A stretch of DNA of 64,000 nt from assembly GCF_013177455.1 (NCBI RefSeq), contig NZ_CP053660.1, positions 4,030,001 through 4,094,000 of the forward strand, read 5' to 3'. This DNA comes from Nocardioides marmotae. Its GTDB lineage: Bacteria > Actinomycetota > Actinomycetes > Propionibacteriales > Nocardioidaceae. Under the pieces are notes generated by a model. That model searched no databases. It had not been told where the DNA came from and worked only from the letters and a program-made list of their open reading frames with translations. Shown in pieces: positions 40,831 through 49,084 of the stretch (position 1 is its first letter; each line of letters starts with the position of its first letter). The translations under genes were made by a program, and so were the position numbers.

Positions 40831-41753
40831 CCGGCGTCCTCCCGGGCCACCGCCTCGACCTCGTGCCGGGGCGTCGGATCGTCCCGCGACGCCCGGCAGG
40901 TGAGGCGGGCCGGCGGCCCCGCGAGGGTGCGCACCCGCACCGACCAGGACTCCCCGGCGACCGCGAAGACGGCTGTCGTCACCGGGTTCGTCGCCGGACC
41001 CTCGACGGATCGGCCGGTCCAGCGGACGGCGTCGCGCCGGGTCTCCCCCAGCGCGCGGCGCAGCGCGACCTCGGCGGCCTGCACCGCCATGGGGTACGCC
41101 GTGCGGCCGCGCAGGTGGTCGAGCTCGACGTGGCCGCGGGCGGTCGCGGCGGCGACGGCGATCGCGGCGTCGGGGTCGAGCCGGCCGTAGTAGAGGCCGT
41201 CGGGCAGGAGGAGCAGGTTGCCGGCGTACCGGTCGCCGCCGATGTGGGAGACCTCCCAGGTCTCCTCGGGGTGGGCGGCGGCGAGCGCGGCCGCGACCGG
41301 GCGGCCGAGCTCGGCGCAGCAGGCGTCGTGGCGGCCGTGGGTGCAGACCGCGAGCACGGTGCCGTCGTGGGGGTCCAGGCCGCTGCTGCCGCCGGCCCGC
41401 AGCGAGACGAGGTCGAGGTCGAGCACCTGGTGCGGGTCGTCGAGCACGCCCGACTCCAGGCGCGTGCCGCCGGGCAGGCAGGAGGCGGCGATCACGCGCA
41501 GCCCGGCGGCGGAGCCCTCGCCACGGGTGCGGGCCGGGCGGCGCACGAGCAGCGGCCGGACCCGGGCGGCGGCCGCCGCCGCGGCGATCCGCGGGCCGAG
41601 CCCGTCGGGGAGCCGGGCGTCGCGCAGCGCCTCGACGCCCCACGGCCCGGGGTGCTCGATGAGCAGGAAGGCGCGGACGGTCGAGGCCGTCCCCGCTGGT
41701 GCCTCGCCGCGCTCGACGCTCGCCGCGCTGCAGCGGAACGGCGCGGTGGTCAC
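40827..41753 (-). CDS. Sucrase/ferredoxin-like protein
   Basis: A 308-residue protein of the sucrase/ferredoxin-like family (thioredoxin-fold 2Fe-2S). The characteristic block is AVCTHGRHDACCAELGRPVAAAL, with further VSHIGGDRYAGNLLLLPDGLYYGRLDPD. An N-terminal part (CSAASVERGEAPAGTASTVRAFLLIEHPGPWG) is also typical. The protein may carry electrons to an oxygenase or shape a metal site; no sucrase activity is implied. The GTG at 41753 overlaps the TGA of the cupin gene by 4 nt. Its place beside an Fe(II) oxygenase candidate suggests a redox partner. Confidence 0.8.
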   Translation of the reverse strand: MTTAPFRCSAASVERGEAPAGTASTVRAFLLIEHPGPWGVEALRDARLPDGLGPRIAAAAAAARVRPLLVRRPARTRGEGSAAGLRVIAASCLPGGTRLESGVLDDPHQVLDLDLVSLRAGGSSGLDPHDGTVLAVCTHGRHDACCAELGRPVAAALAAAHPEETWEVSHIGGDRYAGNLLLLPDGLYYGRLDPDAAIAVAAATARGHVELDHLRGRTAYPMAVQAAEVALRRALGETRRDAVRWTGRSVEGPATNPVTTAVFAVAGESWSVRVRTLAGPPARLTCRASRDDPTPRHEVEAVAREDAG

Positions 41754-42907
41754 GGAAGGACCTCGAGCAACCCTTCCCGGACCAGGCGCCGGCACAGGAC
41801 CAGGCGCGACTGCGGGTCGAGGTGCTCGGCGAGGTCGGCCGGGCGGAGCTCGCCCCGGGCGCGGACCTCCTCGATCGCGGGGGCCACCCGGGCCGGGACG
41901 TCGAGCACCCGGTCGCCGAGCAGCACCTCGACGCGGCCCTCCGCGCCCGGGACGAGCACGCAGGGGTGGCCGGCACGGCGCCGGAGCGGGGTCTCGTCGG
42001 TGAGCGAGCCGACGCGGAGCACGTCGTGCAGGCCGCCGGGCAGGCGCGGTGGGCGGGTAGAGAGGAAGCGGCGTACCTCCCGCTCCGCGGCGGCCTCGGC
42101 GTCGGCCTCCCGCACCCGGGCGGCGAGCGCCTCGAGCCGGTCGGCGAGGCCGGTCGCCACCGGCCCCCGGTCGTCGAGCCAGCCGGCCGGCAGGTGGTCG
42201 TCGGGGACCTCGGCGAGCAGCGGCTCGAGGGTGCGGCGGACCAGGCCGCGCCAGGTGAGCTGGTTGATGCCGATGGTGACGTGCAGGGAGACGGTGTCCT
42301 GCGCGCGAGCCGCGTGGGGCGTGCCGGTGGGCAGGTACATCGAGAGGCCTGGCTCGAGCAGGACCTCCTCGGGCCCGTCCGGGCCGTGGACCTCCCACTG
42401 CTTGGTGCCGGCGGTCTGGAAGACGAAGACGTCGTGGCGGTCGGCGTGGACCGCGAAGCCCTGCGAGCCGGGCGGGGTGAGGTAGGCGTTGGCCTGGCAC
42501 GGGTGGCCCAGCTCGAGCTCGAGCTCGGCGACCAGCCGGGTCAGCGGCGGGTGGTAGCGGTGCAGGCCCTGGAGGACGACGGTCGCGCCGTCGGCGAAGG
42601 CCGCCAGCGCCCGGCGCCCGTCGACCAGGCCGGTCAGCTGCTTGCCGGCCAGGGTGGCGGAGCGGGTGTACGACGACTCCGCGAGCACCGCGCCGTCCTG
42701 CGCCAGCCGCACCGAGGGGGTGCGGATCGCGGTCGAGGTCAGCAGGTGGTCGGCGTCGTCGAGGGAGAGCAGGCCGACGAGGTCGGCCGGCGCGGTGCGG
42801 TGCAGGTGCACCCGGGACGCCCAGACCTTCTCGAGGAAGGTCCGGGCGTCACCGCTGAGCAGGTCGAGCGCCGGGTGCGGGCCCCCGACGGGGGTGCGAT
42901 CGTCCAA
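41750..42907 (-). CDS. Cupin/JmjC-like oxygenase
   Basis: A 385-residue cupin_4/JmjC-type protein, related to ribosomal-oxygenase-type hydroxylases. The Fe(II) facial triad is HxD in FAVHADRHDVFVFQ and the later His in LPTGTPHAARA, around residues 155-210. KQWEVHGPDGPEEVLLEPGLSMYLPTG is the typical jelly-roll stretch. The C-terminal ~120 residues form a winged-helix-like part (LDPQSRLVLCRRLVREGLLEVLP). Likely activity: 2-oxoglutarate-dependent hydroxylation of a protein or peptide side chain. The start is a rare TTG at 42907, only 2 bp after the peptide gene's stop and without a Shine-Dalgarno, so it depends on translational coupling. Confidence 0.85.
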   Translation of the reverse strand: MDDRTPVGGPHPALDLLSGDARTFLEKVWASRVHLHRTAPADLVGLLSLDDADHLLTSTAIRTPSVRLAQDGAVLAESSYTRSATLAGKQLTGLVDGRRALAAFADGATVVLQGLHRYHPPLTRLVAELELELGHPCQANAYLTPPGSQGFAVHADRHDVFVFQTAGTKQWEVHGPDGPEEVLLEPGLSMYLPTGTPHAARAQDTVSLHVTIGINQLTWRGLVRRTLEPLLAEVPDDHLPAGWLDDRGPVATGLADRLEALAARVREADAEAAAEREVRRFLSTRPPRLPGGLHDVLRVGSLTDETPLRRRAGHPCVLVPGAEGRVEVLLGDRVLDVPARVAPAIEEVRARGELRPADLAEHLDPQSRLVLCRRLVREGLLEVLP

Positions 42908-42909
42908 GG

Positions 42910-43143
42910 TCAGGCGTCGGTGCCGTCGGAGTCGGTGCCGTCCGAGTCGGTGCCGTCCGAGTCGGTGCCGTCCGAGTCGGTGCCGTCGGAGTCCGTGCCG
43001 TCGGCGTCGCCGGCGTCCCCGTCGGTGCTGTCGGTCGCGTCGCCGTCGGCGTCACCGGACTCCGCGAGGCCCATCGTGGGGTCGCCGGCGGGGACGGTGG
43101 TCATGTCCTCATCGGACAGGGGCTCTTCGGGGGTGCTGGTCAT
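42910..43143 (-). CDS. 77-residue DGTDS-repeat peptide, candidate precursor or modification substrate
   Basis: This small protein leads the operon. Residues 1-29 form an acidic leader-like part (MTSTPEEPLSDEDMTTVP, then PTMGLAES). From residue 30 on, only Gly, Ala, Asp, Ser and Thr occur. Residues 48-77 are six pentads of DGTDS (the last is DGTDA), encoded by a 15-bp tandem repeat. There is no signal peptide or Cys. The ATG at 43143 has GGAGG 5 nt upstream, the strongest ribosome site in the operon, as expected for an abundant product. The following genes encode a cupin oxygenase, a ferredoxin-like protein and two glycosyltransferases. It may be a modified peptide (RiPP-like), a glycosylated Ser/Asp-repeat protein or a calcium-binding acidic protein. 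Confidence 0.7.
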   Translation of the reverse strand: MTSTPEEPLSDEDMTTVPAGDPTMGLAESGDADGDATDSTDGDAGDADGTDSDGTDSDGTDSDGTDSDGTDSDGTDA

Positions 43144-43232
43144 GGCGGCCTCCAGGGGCGGCAGTGGCGGGTCCGGACGTCTGGCCGATACCCCGCCCGC
43201 AGGCCCCGCACACGACGCCCATACTGCGGGCC

Positions 43233-43865
43233 ATGGAGTTCCAGGAGGTCGTCCGCCGCCGCCGCATGGTCCGCCGGTACGACGACCGGCCGGTCGACCC
43301 GGCGGTGGTGGCCCGCCTGCTCGACAACGCCACCCGCGCGCCGAGCGCGGGCTTCACCCAGGGCTGGGGATTCCTGGTGCTCGAGGAGCCCGCGGACGTG
43401 CGCCGCTACTGGGAGGCGACCGCGGGGCCGGAGCGGCTGGCCGCCCCGGACCGGTGGCTGGCGGGGATGACGACCGCCCCGGTGGTGATCGTCCCGTGCA
43501 GCAGCAAGGCGGCCTACCTGGGGCGCTACGCCGAGCCCGACAAGGGCTGGGCCGACCCCGCGACGCAGGAGGAGGAGTCGCGGTGGGCGGTGCCGTACTG
43601 GCACATGGACACCGCGATGGCCGCGCTGCTCGTGCTCCAGACGGCTGTCGACGAGGGGCTCGGCGCCTGCTTCTTCGGCGTCCCGCCGGCGGCGTACCCC
43701 GGCCTGAAGGAGGCCTTCGGCATCCCGCCGCAGTTCGACCCGATCGGCGCGATCACCGTCGGCCACCGCCTCCCCGACACCGGCAACCAGGGCTCGCCGG
43801 CGCGCCGGCCGCGGCGGCCCGCGGACGAGGTCGTGCACCGCGGACGGTGGCAGGGCGAGCGCTGA
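43233..43865 (+). CDS. Nitroreductase family protein
   Basis: A 210-residue FMN-dependent nitroreductase. MEFQEVVRRRRMVRRYDDRPVDPAVVARLLDNATRAPSAG is the FMN-phosphate and dimer region, typical of the NfsB/BluB-like fold. MAALLVLQTAVDEGLGACFFGV and ITVGHRLPD are the later family blocks. It would use NAD(P)H to reduce nitro- or quinone compounds. The ATG at 43233 has a CATACT -10-like box 7 nt upstream, near the leaderless pattern. It is divergent from the DGTDS peptide operon with an 89-bp gap; a functional link is possible but not shown. Confidence 0.87.
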   Translation: MEFQEVVRRRRMVRRYDDRPVDPAVVARLLDNATRAPSAGFTQGWGFLVLEEPADVRRYWEATAGPERLAAPDRWLAGMTTAPVVIVPCSSKAAYLGRYAEPDKGWADPATQEEESRWAVPYWHMDTAMAALLVLQTAVDEGLGACFFGVPPAAYPGLKEAFGIPPQFDPIGAITVGHRLPDTGNQGSPARRPRRPADEVVHRGRWQGER

Positions 43866-43921
43866 GGGACCCAGCCGTCGATCCCGCCCCCGATCCAGCC
43901 CCCGGGACGGCCGCCGAGGAG

Positions 43922-43927
43922 TAGCGT
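43922..43927 (+). promoter_or_regulatory. Leaderless -10 box of the M20 peptidase gene
   Basis: TAGCGT, 7 nt before the GTG at 43935. Confidence 0.45.
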
Positions 43928-43934
43928 CCCGCCG

Positions 43935-45275
43935 GTGACGCCAGGGGAGGGCGCGCGCGACGAGCGCCGCGCGGTGGAGAAGCTGCAGGCGCTGGTGCGG
44001 ATCCCGACGGTGAGCCACCGGGACGCCTCGCTGGTCGACACCGCGGCCTTCGACCGGCTGCTGGCCGAGCTGGAGCGCCAGTTCCCGCTGCTGCACGAGC
44101 GGCTCGAGCTGACCCGGATCCCCACGCACGCCCTGCTGTTCCGCTGGCCGGGCCGCAGCGCCGAGCGGCCGGTCGTGCTGATGGCCCACCTCGACGTGGT
44201 CCCGGTCGAGGGCACCTGGCAGCACCCGCCGTTCTCCGGCGACGTCGTCGACGGGAGCATCTGGGGCCGCGGCACGCTCGACGACAAGGGCTGCGTCGCC
44301 GGCATCTGCGAGGCGGTCGAGACGCTGCTCGAGGACGGCTTCGTGCCCGCGCAGGACGTCTGGCTCTCCTTCGGCTGCGACGAGGAGGTCTCCGGCGACG
44401 CGGCGCCGCTCGCGGTCGAGGAGCTGGTACGCCGCGGCGTACGGCCGTGGTTCGTCCTGGACGAGGGCGGCGCGGTCGCGAGCGAGGCGTTCCCGGGCGT
44501 GGCCGCCCCCGTCGGGGTGGTCGGGGTGACCGAGAAGGGCGTGACCTCGCTGGAGCTGCGCGTCGAGGGCCGCGGCGGGCACGCCTCGACCCCGGCGCGG
44601 ATGGGCCCGACCGCGCGGATCGCCCGCGCGATCACCCGGATCGACCGCTCCCCGATGCCGGCGAGCACGCCGGAGCCGACGATCGAGCTGTTCCGCCGGC
44701 TGGCCCCGCACGCTCCGCTCCCGCTGCGCGCGCTGATGGCCAACGCCGGCCGGCTCGGGCCGGTGCTCAGCCGCGCGCTCGTCGCGGCGGGGCCGGAGCC
44801 CGCGGCGATGACCCGCACGACGTTCGCGGTCACCACGCTGTCGGGCAGCCCCGCGCTCAACGTGGTCGCCGCGACCGCGAAGGCCGGGGTGAACATCCGG
44901 ATCATGGTCGGCGACACCGTCGCCGGGGTGCTCGAGCACGTGCGCAAGGTCGTCGCCGACGACGAGGTCCACATCGACGTCGTGGAGCAGAACGAGCCGA
45001 GCCCGATCTCCCCGCGCGACGAGGCGTTCGGGCTGGTCGAGACCACGATCGCCGAGCTGTTCCCCGACGCCGTCCCGGCGCCGTACGTGATGATGGCCGC
45101 CACCGACTCGCGCTTCTTCACCCGCATCTGCGACCGGGTCTACCGCTTCGCGCCGTTCCGGATGACCAAGGCCCAGCGCGAGTCGATCCACTCCTACGAC
45201 GAGCACCTCGGCGTCGAGGCGTTCCTGGACGGCGTGCGCTGGTACCGCCGCCTGATCGAGAGGCTCCCCGCATGA
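43935..45275 (+). CDS. M20-family metallopeptidase (PM20D1-like)
   Basis: A 446-residue di-zinc amidohydrolase/peptidase. The ligands are His and Asp in VLMAHLDVVP, bridging Asp in GRGTLDDKGC, the catalytic Glu pair in FGCDEEVSGD, and Asp/Glu in FVLDEGG. The final His is in ESIHSYDEHLG. The dimerisation domain lies around residues 195-310. The sequence is closer to mammalian PM20D1-like and ArgE/DapE/CPG2 peptidases than to aminoacylase. It likely hydrolyses N-acyl-amino acids or dipeptides. The GTG at 43935 has a leaderless TAGCGT box. It may be co-transcribed with the MFS gene 10 bp downstream. Confidence 0.88.
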   Translation: MTPGEGARDERRAVEKLQALVRIPTVSHRDASLVDTAAFDRLLAELERQFPLLHERLELTRIPTHALLFRWPGRSAERPVVLMAHLDVVPVEGTWQHPPFSGDVVDGSIWGRGTLDDKGCVAGICEAVETLLEDGFVPAQDVWLSFGCDEEVSGDAAPLAVEELVRRGVRPWFVLDEGGAVASEAFPGVAAPVGVVGVTEKGVTSLELRVEGRGGHASTPARMGPTARIARAITRIDRSPMPASTPEPTIELFRRLAPHAPLPLRALMANAGRLGPVLSRALVAAGPEPAAMTRTTFAVTTLSGSPALNVVAATAKAGVNIRIMVGDTVAGVLEHVRKVVADDEVHIDVVEQNEPSPISPRDEAFGLVETTIAELFPDAVPAPYVMMAATDSRFFTRICDRVYRFAPFRMTKAQRESIHSYDEHLGVEAFLDGVRWYRRLIERLPA

Positions 45276-45285
45276 GAGGCCCCGC

Positions 45286-46740
45286 ATGAGCGCACCCACC
45301 CTCGCCTCCGACCCGCGGGTCCGCGGCCTGGCCACGATCGTCGGCTTCCTCGTCGTCGTGGAGCTGGCCAGCGGGATCCTCCAGGGCTACTACACGCCGA
45401 TCTTCAGCGACATCGCCGACCACCTCGGGATCAGCGACGCCGACGTCAACTGGTTCGAGGCCGCGCAGCTGGTCGTCTCCGCGCTCGTGGTGCCGCCGCT
45501 CGCCCGCCTCGGGGACCTGGTCGGCCACAAGAAGGTGCTGCTCGTCTCGACCGCGGTCACCGCGCTCGGCTCGTGGGTGCTGGCCTTCGCGCCGGGCTTC
45601 ACGACGTTCCTCATCGGGTGGGCCCTCCAGGGCGCGTACGTCGTGTGGCTGCCGCTCGAGGTCGCGATCATCCACCGGCGCACCGCCGGCACCGGCCGCC
45701 AGGGGCTGCTGACCCGCCGGGCCGCCGCCGTCCTCGTCGGCGCGCTCGAGCTGGCCGTCATCGTCGGCGCGCTGACCTCCGGCGCGCTGGTCGAGGCCAC
45801 CTCGATGAGGGTCCTGCTCGTGCTGCCGGCGATCGCGGTGACCCTGTGCCTGGTCGTGGTGTGGTTCGGCGTCGAGGACGTGCCGGGCGAGGCGACCGGC
45901 GGCTTCGACTGGGGCGGTCTCGCGCTCGTCACCACCGCCCTCGGGCTCGTGATGGCCGGCCTCGTCGTCATCCGGCTCGAGGGGCCGACGAGCCTGCTCG
46001 CCTGGGTCCTCGTGCTCGCCGGGGTCGCGACGCTCGTGCCGTTCGTCCGGCACGAGGACGCCCGCCCCGACCCGATCGTCGACGTCCGCCTGCTCCGCTC
46101 GCCGGGCCAGTGGCCGGTGCAGCTGACCGCGTTCCTCTTCGGCATGTCGGTGCTCGGCGCGCAGATCCCGCTCTCCACCTTCGCCCGGACCGACCCCGAC
46201 GTCGCCGGCTACGGCCTCGGCGCGAGCGCGTCGTTCGTCTCCACCCTGATCGGCGTGTACGTCGTCTTCATGGCGATCGGCGCGTTCACCCTGCCGCTCA
46301 CCTCCCGGCTGCTCGGCGCCCGCAACGCGCTGGTCTGCTCCGCGCTGCTGGTCGGCCTGGGCTACGCGCTGTGGCTGCCGCTGCACGACACCACCGGCCA
46401 GGCGCTGACCAACATGGCCGTCATCGGGCTCGGCTCCGGCGCCCTCGTCGCCGCGCTGCCGGCCGCCGCCGCGGCGGCCGCGCCACCCGAGCGGACCGGG
46501 TTCGCCACCGGCATGACCAACGCGACCAAGACCGTCGGCGGCGCGCTCGCCTCCTCGGTCTTCGCGATCGCGCTGGCCTCCACCGGCTCCCTCGACGGGC
46601 CCGCCGAGGGCGCCGCTCCGCTCAGCGGCTACCTCACCGTGTGGTCGATCTGCGCGGTCGCCGCCGTGCTCGCCGCGCTCGTGCTGCTGCGGATGCCGGC
46701 CCGCGCGGCCGACGCCGAGCAGCCGGTGGTCGTCGGCTGA
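45286..46740 (+). CDS. MFS transporter (DHA2-like, 14-helix type)
   Basis: A 484-residue exporter with about 14 hydrophobic helices. N-terminal marks are LQGYYTPIFSDIADHLGISDADVNWFEAAQLVVSALVVPPLARLGDLVGHKKVLL (motif A, GDLVGHKKVL, between helices 2 and 3) and a motif C-like stretch (VLVGALELAVIVGALTSGALVE). The group usually expels drugs or metabolites by proton antiport. The ATG at 45286 follows AGAGG by 6 nt. The sequence CCCCGCATGAG occurs twice here, once at the peptidase stop and once at this start. It shares a transcript with the peptidase, so it may export the peptidase's product. Confidence 0.85.
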   Translation: MSAPTLASDPRVRGLATIVGFLVVVELASGILQGYYTPIFSDIADHLGISDADVNWFEAAQLVVSALVVPPLARLGDLVGHKKVLLVSTAVTALGSWVLAFAPGFTTFLIGWALQGAYVVWLPLEVAIIHRRTAGTGRQGLLTRRAAAVLVGALELAVIVGALTSGALVEATSMRVLLVLPAIAVTLCLVVVWFGVEDVPGEATGGFDWGGLALVTTALGLVMAGLVVIRLEGPTSLLAWVLVLAGVATLVPFVRHEDARPDPIVDVRLLRSPGQWPVQLTAFLFGMSVLGAQIPLSTFARTDPDVAGYGLGASASFVSTLIGVYVVFMAIGAFTLPLTSRLLGARNALVCSALLVGLGYALWLPLHDTTGQALTNMAVIGLGSGALVAALPAAAAAAAPPERTGFATGMTNATKTVGGALASSVFAIALASTGSLDGPAEGAAPLSGYLTVWSICAVAAVLAALVLLRMPARAADAEQPVVVG

Positions 46741-46787
46741 GCCCGCGGGCTCATGCCCCCGGCGGCGTACGTCGCGAGCCTGGGGGG

Positions 46788-47141
46788 ATGACCTCCTCGC
46801 GCACCTCCACCTCCCCCTCCACCTCCCCGTCCCCGGCGGCCCGGCCCGCGAGCTGGGTGCTCCGGGTCCTCGTCACCACCGACCTCCTGCTCTCCGCCGC
46901 CGGGCTGACCCTCGCCTGGGTCTGGGCCCAGGACGCGGGGCGCTCCGAGAGCTCGACCGCGGGGATCGGCGTCTTCTTCGCGTTCCTCCTCGCCGTGCCG
47001 ATGGGCCTGGCCCTCGCGCTCGCCCTGCTGGCGCTGCTCGTTCGCCGGCGGCCCGCCGCCGCGCTGGCCCTGGCCGGCGCGGGCGCGGGCGTGCTCGCCG
47101 CCGTCGCGGCCGGCGCCGCGTCGTTCCTCGTGCCCTGGTGA
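46788..47141 (+). CDS. Small membrane protein, unknown function
   Basis: A 117-residue protein with a Ser/Thr/Pro-rich N-terminus (about 20 residues) followed by three hydrophobic helices (about 24-47, 60-85, 92-115). I do not recognise a family. The ATG at 46788 directly follows a run of G residues, a poorly spaced ribosome site. It lies between the MFS and DUF1992 genes on the same strand with 47-50 bp gaps; co-transcription is possible. Confidence 0.6.
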   Translation: MTSSRTSTSPSTSPSPAARPASWVLRVLVTTDLLLSAAGLTLAWVWAQDAGRSESSTAGIGVFFAFLLAVPMGLALALALLALLVRRRPAAALALAGAGAGVLAAVAAGAASFLVPW

Positions 47142-47191
47142 GGGCCGGCGGGCCTTTCGGGCGCTTCCTAGACTCGGAGGCGGAGGACCCG

Positions 47192-47764
47192 ATGAGCGAC
47201 AGCCCCGAGCAGCCCCGCGACACCGCCCGGTCCAGCGAGCACTCGCAGGCCGAGGACGAGGCCGAGCGCCGCAAGCGCAGCGGCGAGTCCGCGGCGCACG
47301 CCCGGATCGCGAACCAGGCCTCCTGGGTCGACCAGCAGGTCCGCGTGGCGATGGCCAAGGGCGAGTTCGACGACCTCCCCGGCGCCGGCAAGCCGATCGC
47401 CGACCTCGGCACCGAGCACTACCCCGACTGGTGGATCAAGCGGCTGGTCGAGCGCGAGCAGATCGCCGTCCTCCCGCCGAGCGTGGCGCTGCGCAAGGAG
47501 GACGCCGAGCTCGACGACCGGCTCGACACCCTCGCCTTCGAGGGCGACGTGCGCCGCGAGCTCGAGGACTTCAACGAGCGCGTCATCCGCGCCCGGTACT
47601 CGCTGAGCCCCGGCCCGCCGCTGGTCACCATGCCCCGCGACGTCGACGCCGCCCTCGATGCCTGGCGCGAGCGGCGTACCGCCCGGCTCGACGCCCAGCG
47701 CGCCGCCCTCGCCGCCGCTCGCCCCGCGCCGAGGCGGCGCTGGTGGCAGCGGCGCCGGGGCTGA
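47192..47764 (+). CDS. DUF1992 (DnaJC28-like) protein
   Basis: A 190-residue protein whose core is DUF1992: ARIANQASWVDQQVRVAMAKGEFDDLPGAGKPI, then EHYPDWWIKRLVEREQ and LPPSVALRKEDAELDDRL. In animals DUF1992 is found in DNAJC28; in bacteria its role is unknown. It probably acts in the cytosol. The N-terminus is acidic and Ser/Glu-rich, and the C-terminus is basic (RRRWWQRRRG). The ATG at 47192 has GGAGG 5 nt upstream and a TAGACT box (47169-47174) with a short leader. Confidence 0.82.
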   Translation: MSDSPEQPRDTARSSEHSQAEDEAERRKRSGESAAHARIANQASWVDQQVRVAMAKGEFDDLPGAGKPIADLGTEHYPDWWIKRLVEREQIAVLPPSVALRKEDAELDDRLDTLAFEGDVRRELEDFNERVIRARYSLSPGPPLVTMPRDVDAALDAWRERRTARLDAQRAALAAARPAPRRRWWQRRRG

Positions 47765-47782
47765 TCTGTCGCGGCGCCGTCA

Positions 47783-47869
47783 GGTTCATCGGCCGGCCGA
47801 TGAAACTGTCGGGTGGCCGATGAAGTTTCAGCGTCCCACCGGGAGTTCTCACGGCCGGCCGATGAAACG
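47783..47869. repeat. Palindromic element with three related copies
   Basis: A perfect 20-bp palindrome, TTCATCGGCCGGCCGATGAA (47785-47804), is followed by a half copy (GGCCGATGAA, about 47815-47824) and a third copy lacking the left flank (ACGGCCGGCCGATGAAAC, about 47851-47868). The element is upstream of the lyase gene in a 200-bp gap that otherwise holds only its promoter. Possible roles: terminator of the DUF1992 gene, protein-binding site, or mobile element remnant. Confidence 0.8.
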
Positions 47870-47951
47870 TCCGCAGCGGCTCCCGATCGTTGGTCGTGAC
47901 CGCGGAGCAAACCTGTCAGATCCGTCATACCGACGGGTAACCGCCCGCTGC

Positions 47952-47957
47952 TACGTT
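47952..47957 (+). promoter_or_regulatory. Leaderless -10 box of the lyase operon
   Basis: TACGTT, 7 nt before the ATG at 47965. Confidence 0.5.
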
Positions 47958-47964
47958 CCGCCCC

Positions 47965-49083
47965 ATGACCGCCGCGAGCCGCAGCCCCAAGGACTTCTTC
48001 CGTCCCCTCGCCGTCGGAGCGCCGACGCCGTTGCGGGAGATCCCGGCCCGCCCGAGCCGGGCGATCCACTTCTTCGACCCGAGCAACCCGAAGATGGCCG
48101 CGAAGGTGCCCGACATGATCGGCACCGTTGACGTGCTGCTCGGCAACCTCGAGGACGCGATCAAGGCCGACAACAAGGTCGCCGCCCGCGAGGGCCTGGT
48201 CGAGATCGCGACGAGCACCGCCAACCTCGGTGGACGCAGCGGTCCGACCCAGCTGTGGACGCGGATCAATTCTCTCGACAGCCCGTGGGCGCTCGACGAC
48301 CTGACCACGCTGGTGCCGGCGATCGGCGACAAGCTCGACGTGATCATGGTGCCGAAGGTGCAGGGCGCCGAGGACATCCACTACGTCGACCGGCTGCTCG
48401 CCCAGCTCGAGGCGAAGGCCGGACTCGACAAGCCGATCCTCGTCCACGCGATCCTCGAGACCGCCCGCGGCGTGGCCAACGTCGAGGAGATCTGCGGCGC
48501 GAGCCCCCGCATGCAGGGCCTCTCCCTCGGCCCGGCCGACCTCGCGGCGGACCGCCGGATGAAGACCACCCGCGTCGGCGGCGGCCACCCCGGCTACCTC
48601 GTCCGCGAGGACCCGCCGCGCCTCGGCGGCGTGGCCAACCTCGAGGCCAGCCGGGCGACGTACCAGCAGGACCTGTGGCACTACACGATCGCCCGCATGG
48701 TCGACGCGTGCGCGATGCACGGGATCTACCCCTACTACGGCCCGTTCGGCGACATCGCCGACACCACGGCGTGCGAGGACCAGTTCCGCAACGCCTTCCT
48801 CCTCGGCTGCGTCGGCACGTGGAGCCTGCACCCCAAGCAGGTCGCGATCGCCAACCGGGTCTTCAGCCCCAGCGTCGAGGACGTCGCGCACGCCCGCCGC
48901 GTCGTCGCCGCGATGGGCGACGGCACCGGCGCGGTGATGCTCGACGGGAAGATGGAGGACGACGCCTCCCTCAAGCAGTGCCTGGTGATGGTCGAGCTCG
49001 CCGAGCAGCTCGCGGCCGTCGACCCGGAGCTGAAGAAGCAGTACGACGCGATCGGCGCCGACGCCGACGAGAGCGAGGCCTGA
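47965..49083 (+). CDS. HpcH/HpaI aldolase/citrate lyase-family protein (malyl-CoA lyase-like)
   Basis: A 372-residue CitE-superfamily TIM barrel. The marks are IHFFDPSNPKMAAKVPDM, LLGNLEDAI (metal Glu-Asp), VIMVPKVQGAEDI, ILVHAILETARGV (metal Glu), SLGPADLAADRR and CVGTWSLHPKQVAIANRVF (the conserved Trp/His-Pro loop). Length and motifs fit malyl-CoA/beta-methylmalyl-CoA lyase of the Mcl1 type rather than CitE proper. It would cleave or form malyl-CoA or methylmalyl-CoA. It is first of two genes; the second CitE-like enzyme starts 2 bp downstream. The ATG at 47965 has a leaderless TACGTT box. Confidence 0.82.
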   Translation: MTAASRSPKDFFRPLAVGAPTPLREIPARPSRAIHFFDPSNPKMAAKVPDMIGTVDVLLGNLEDAIKADNKVAAREGLVEIATSTANLGGRSGPTQLWTRINSLDSPWALDDLTTLVPAIGDKLDVIMVPKVQGAEDIHYVDRLLAQLEAKAGLDKPILVHAILETARGVANVEEICGASPRMQGLSLGPADLAADRRMKTTRVGGGHPGYLVREDPPRLGGVANLEASRATYQQDLWHYTIARMVDACAMHGIYPYYGPFGDIADTTACEDQFRNAFLLGCVGTWSLHPKQVAIANRVFSPSVEDVAHARRVVAAMGDGTGAVMLDGKMEDDASLKQCLVMVELAEQLAAVDPELKKQYDAIGADADESEA

Positions 49084-49084
49084 G

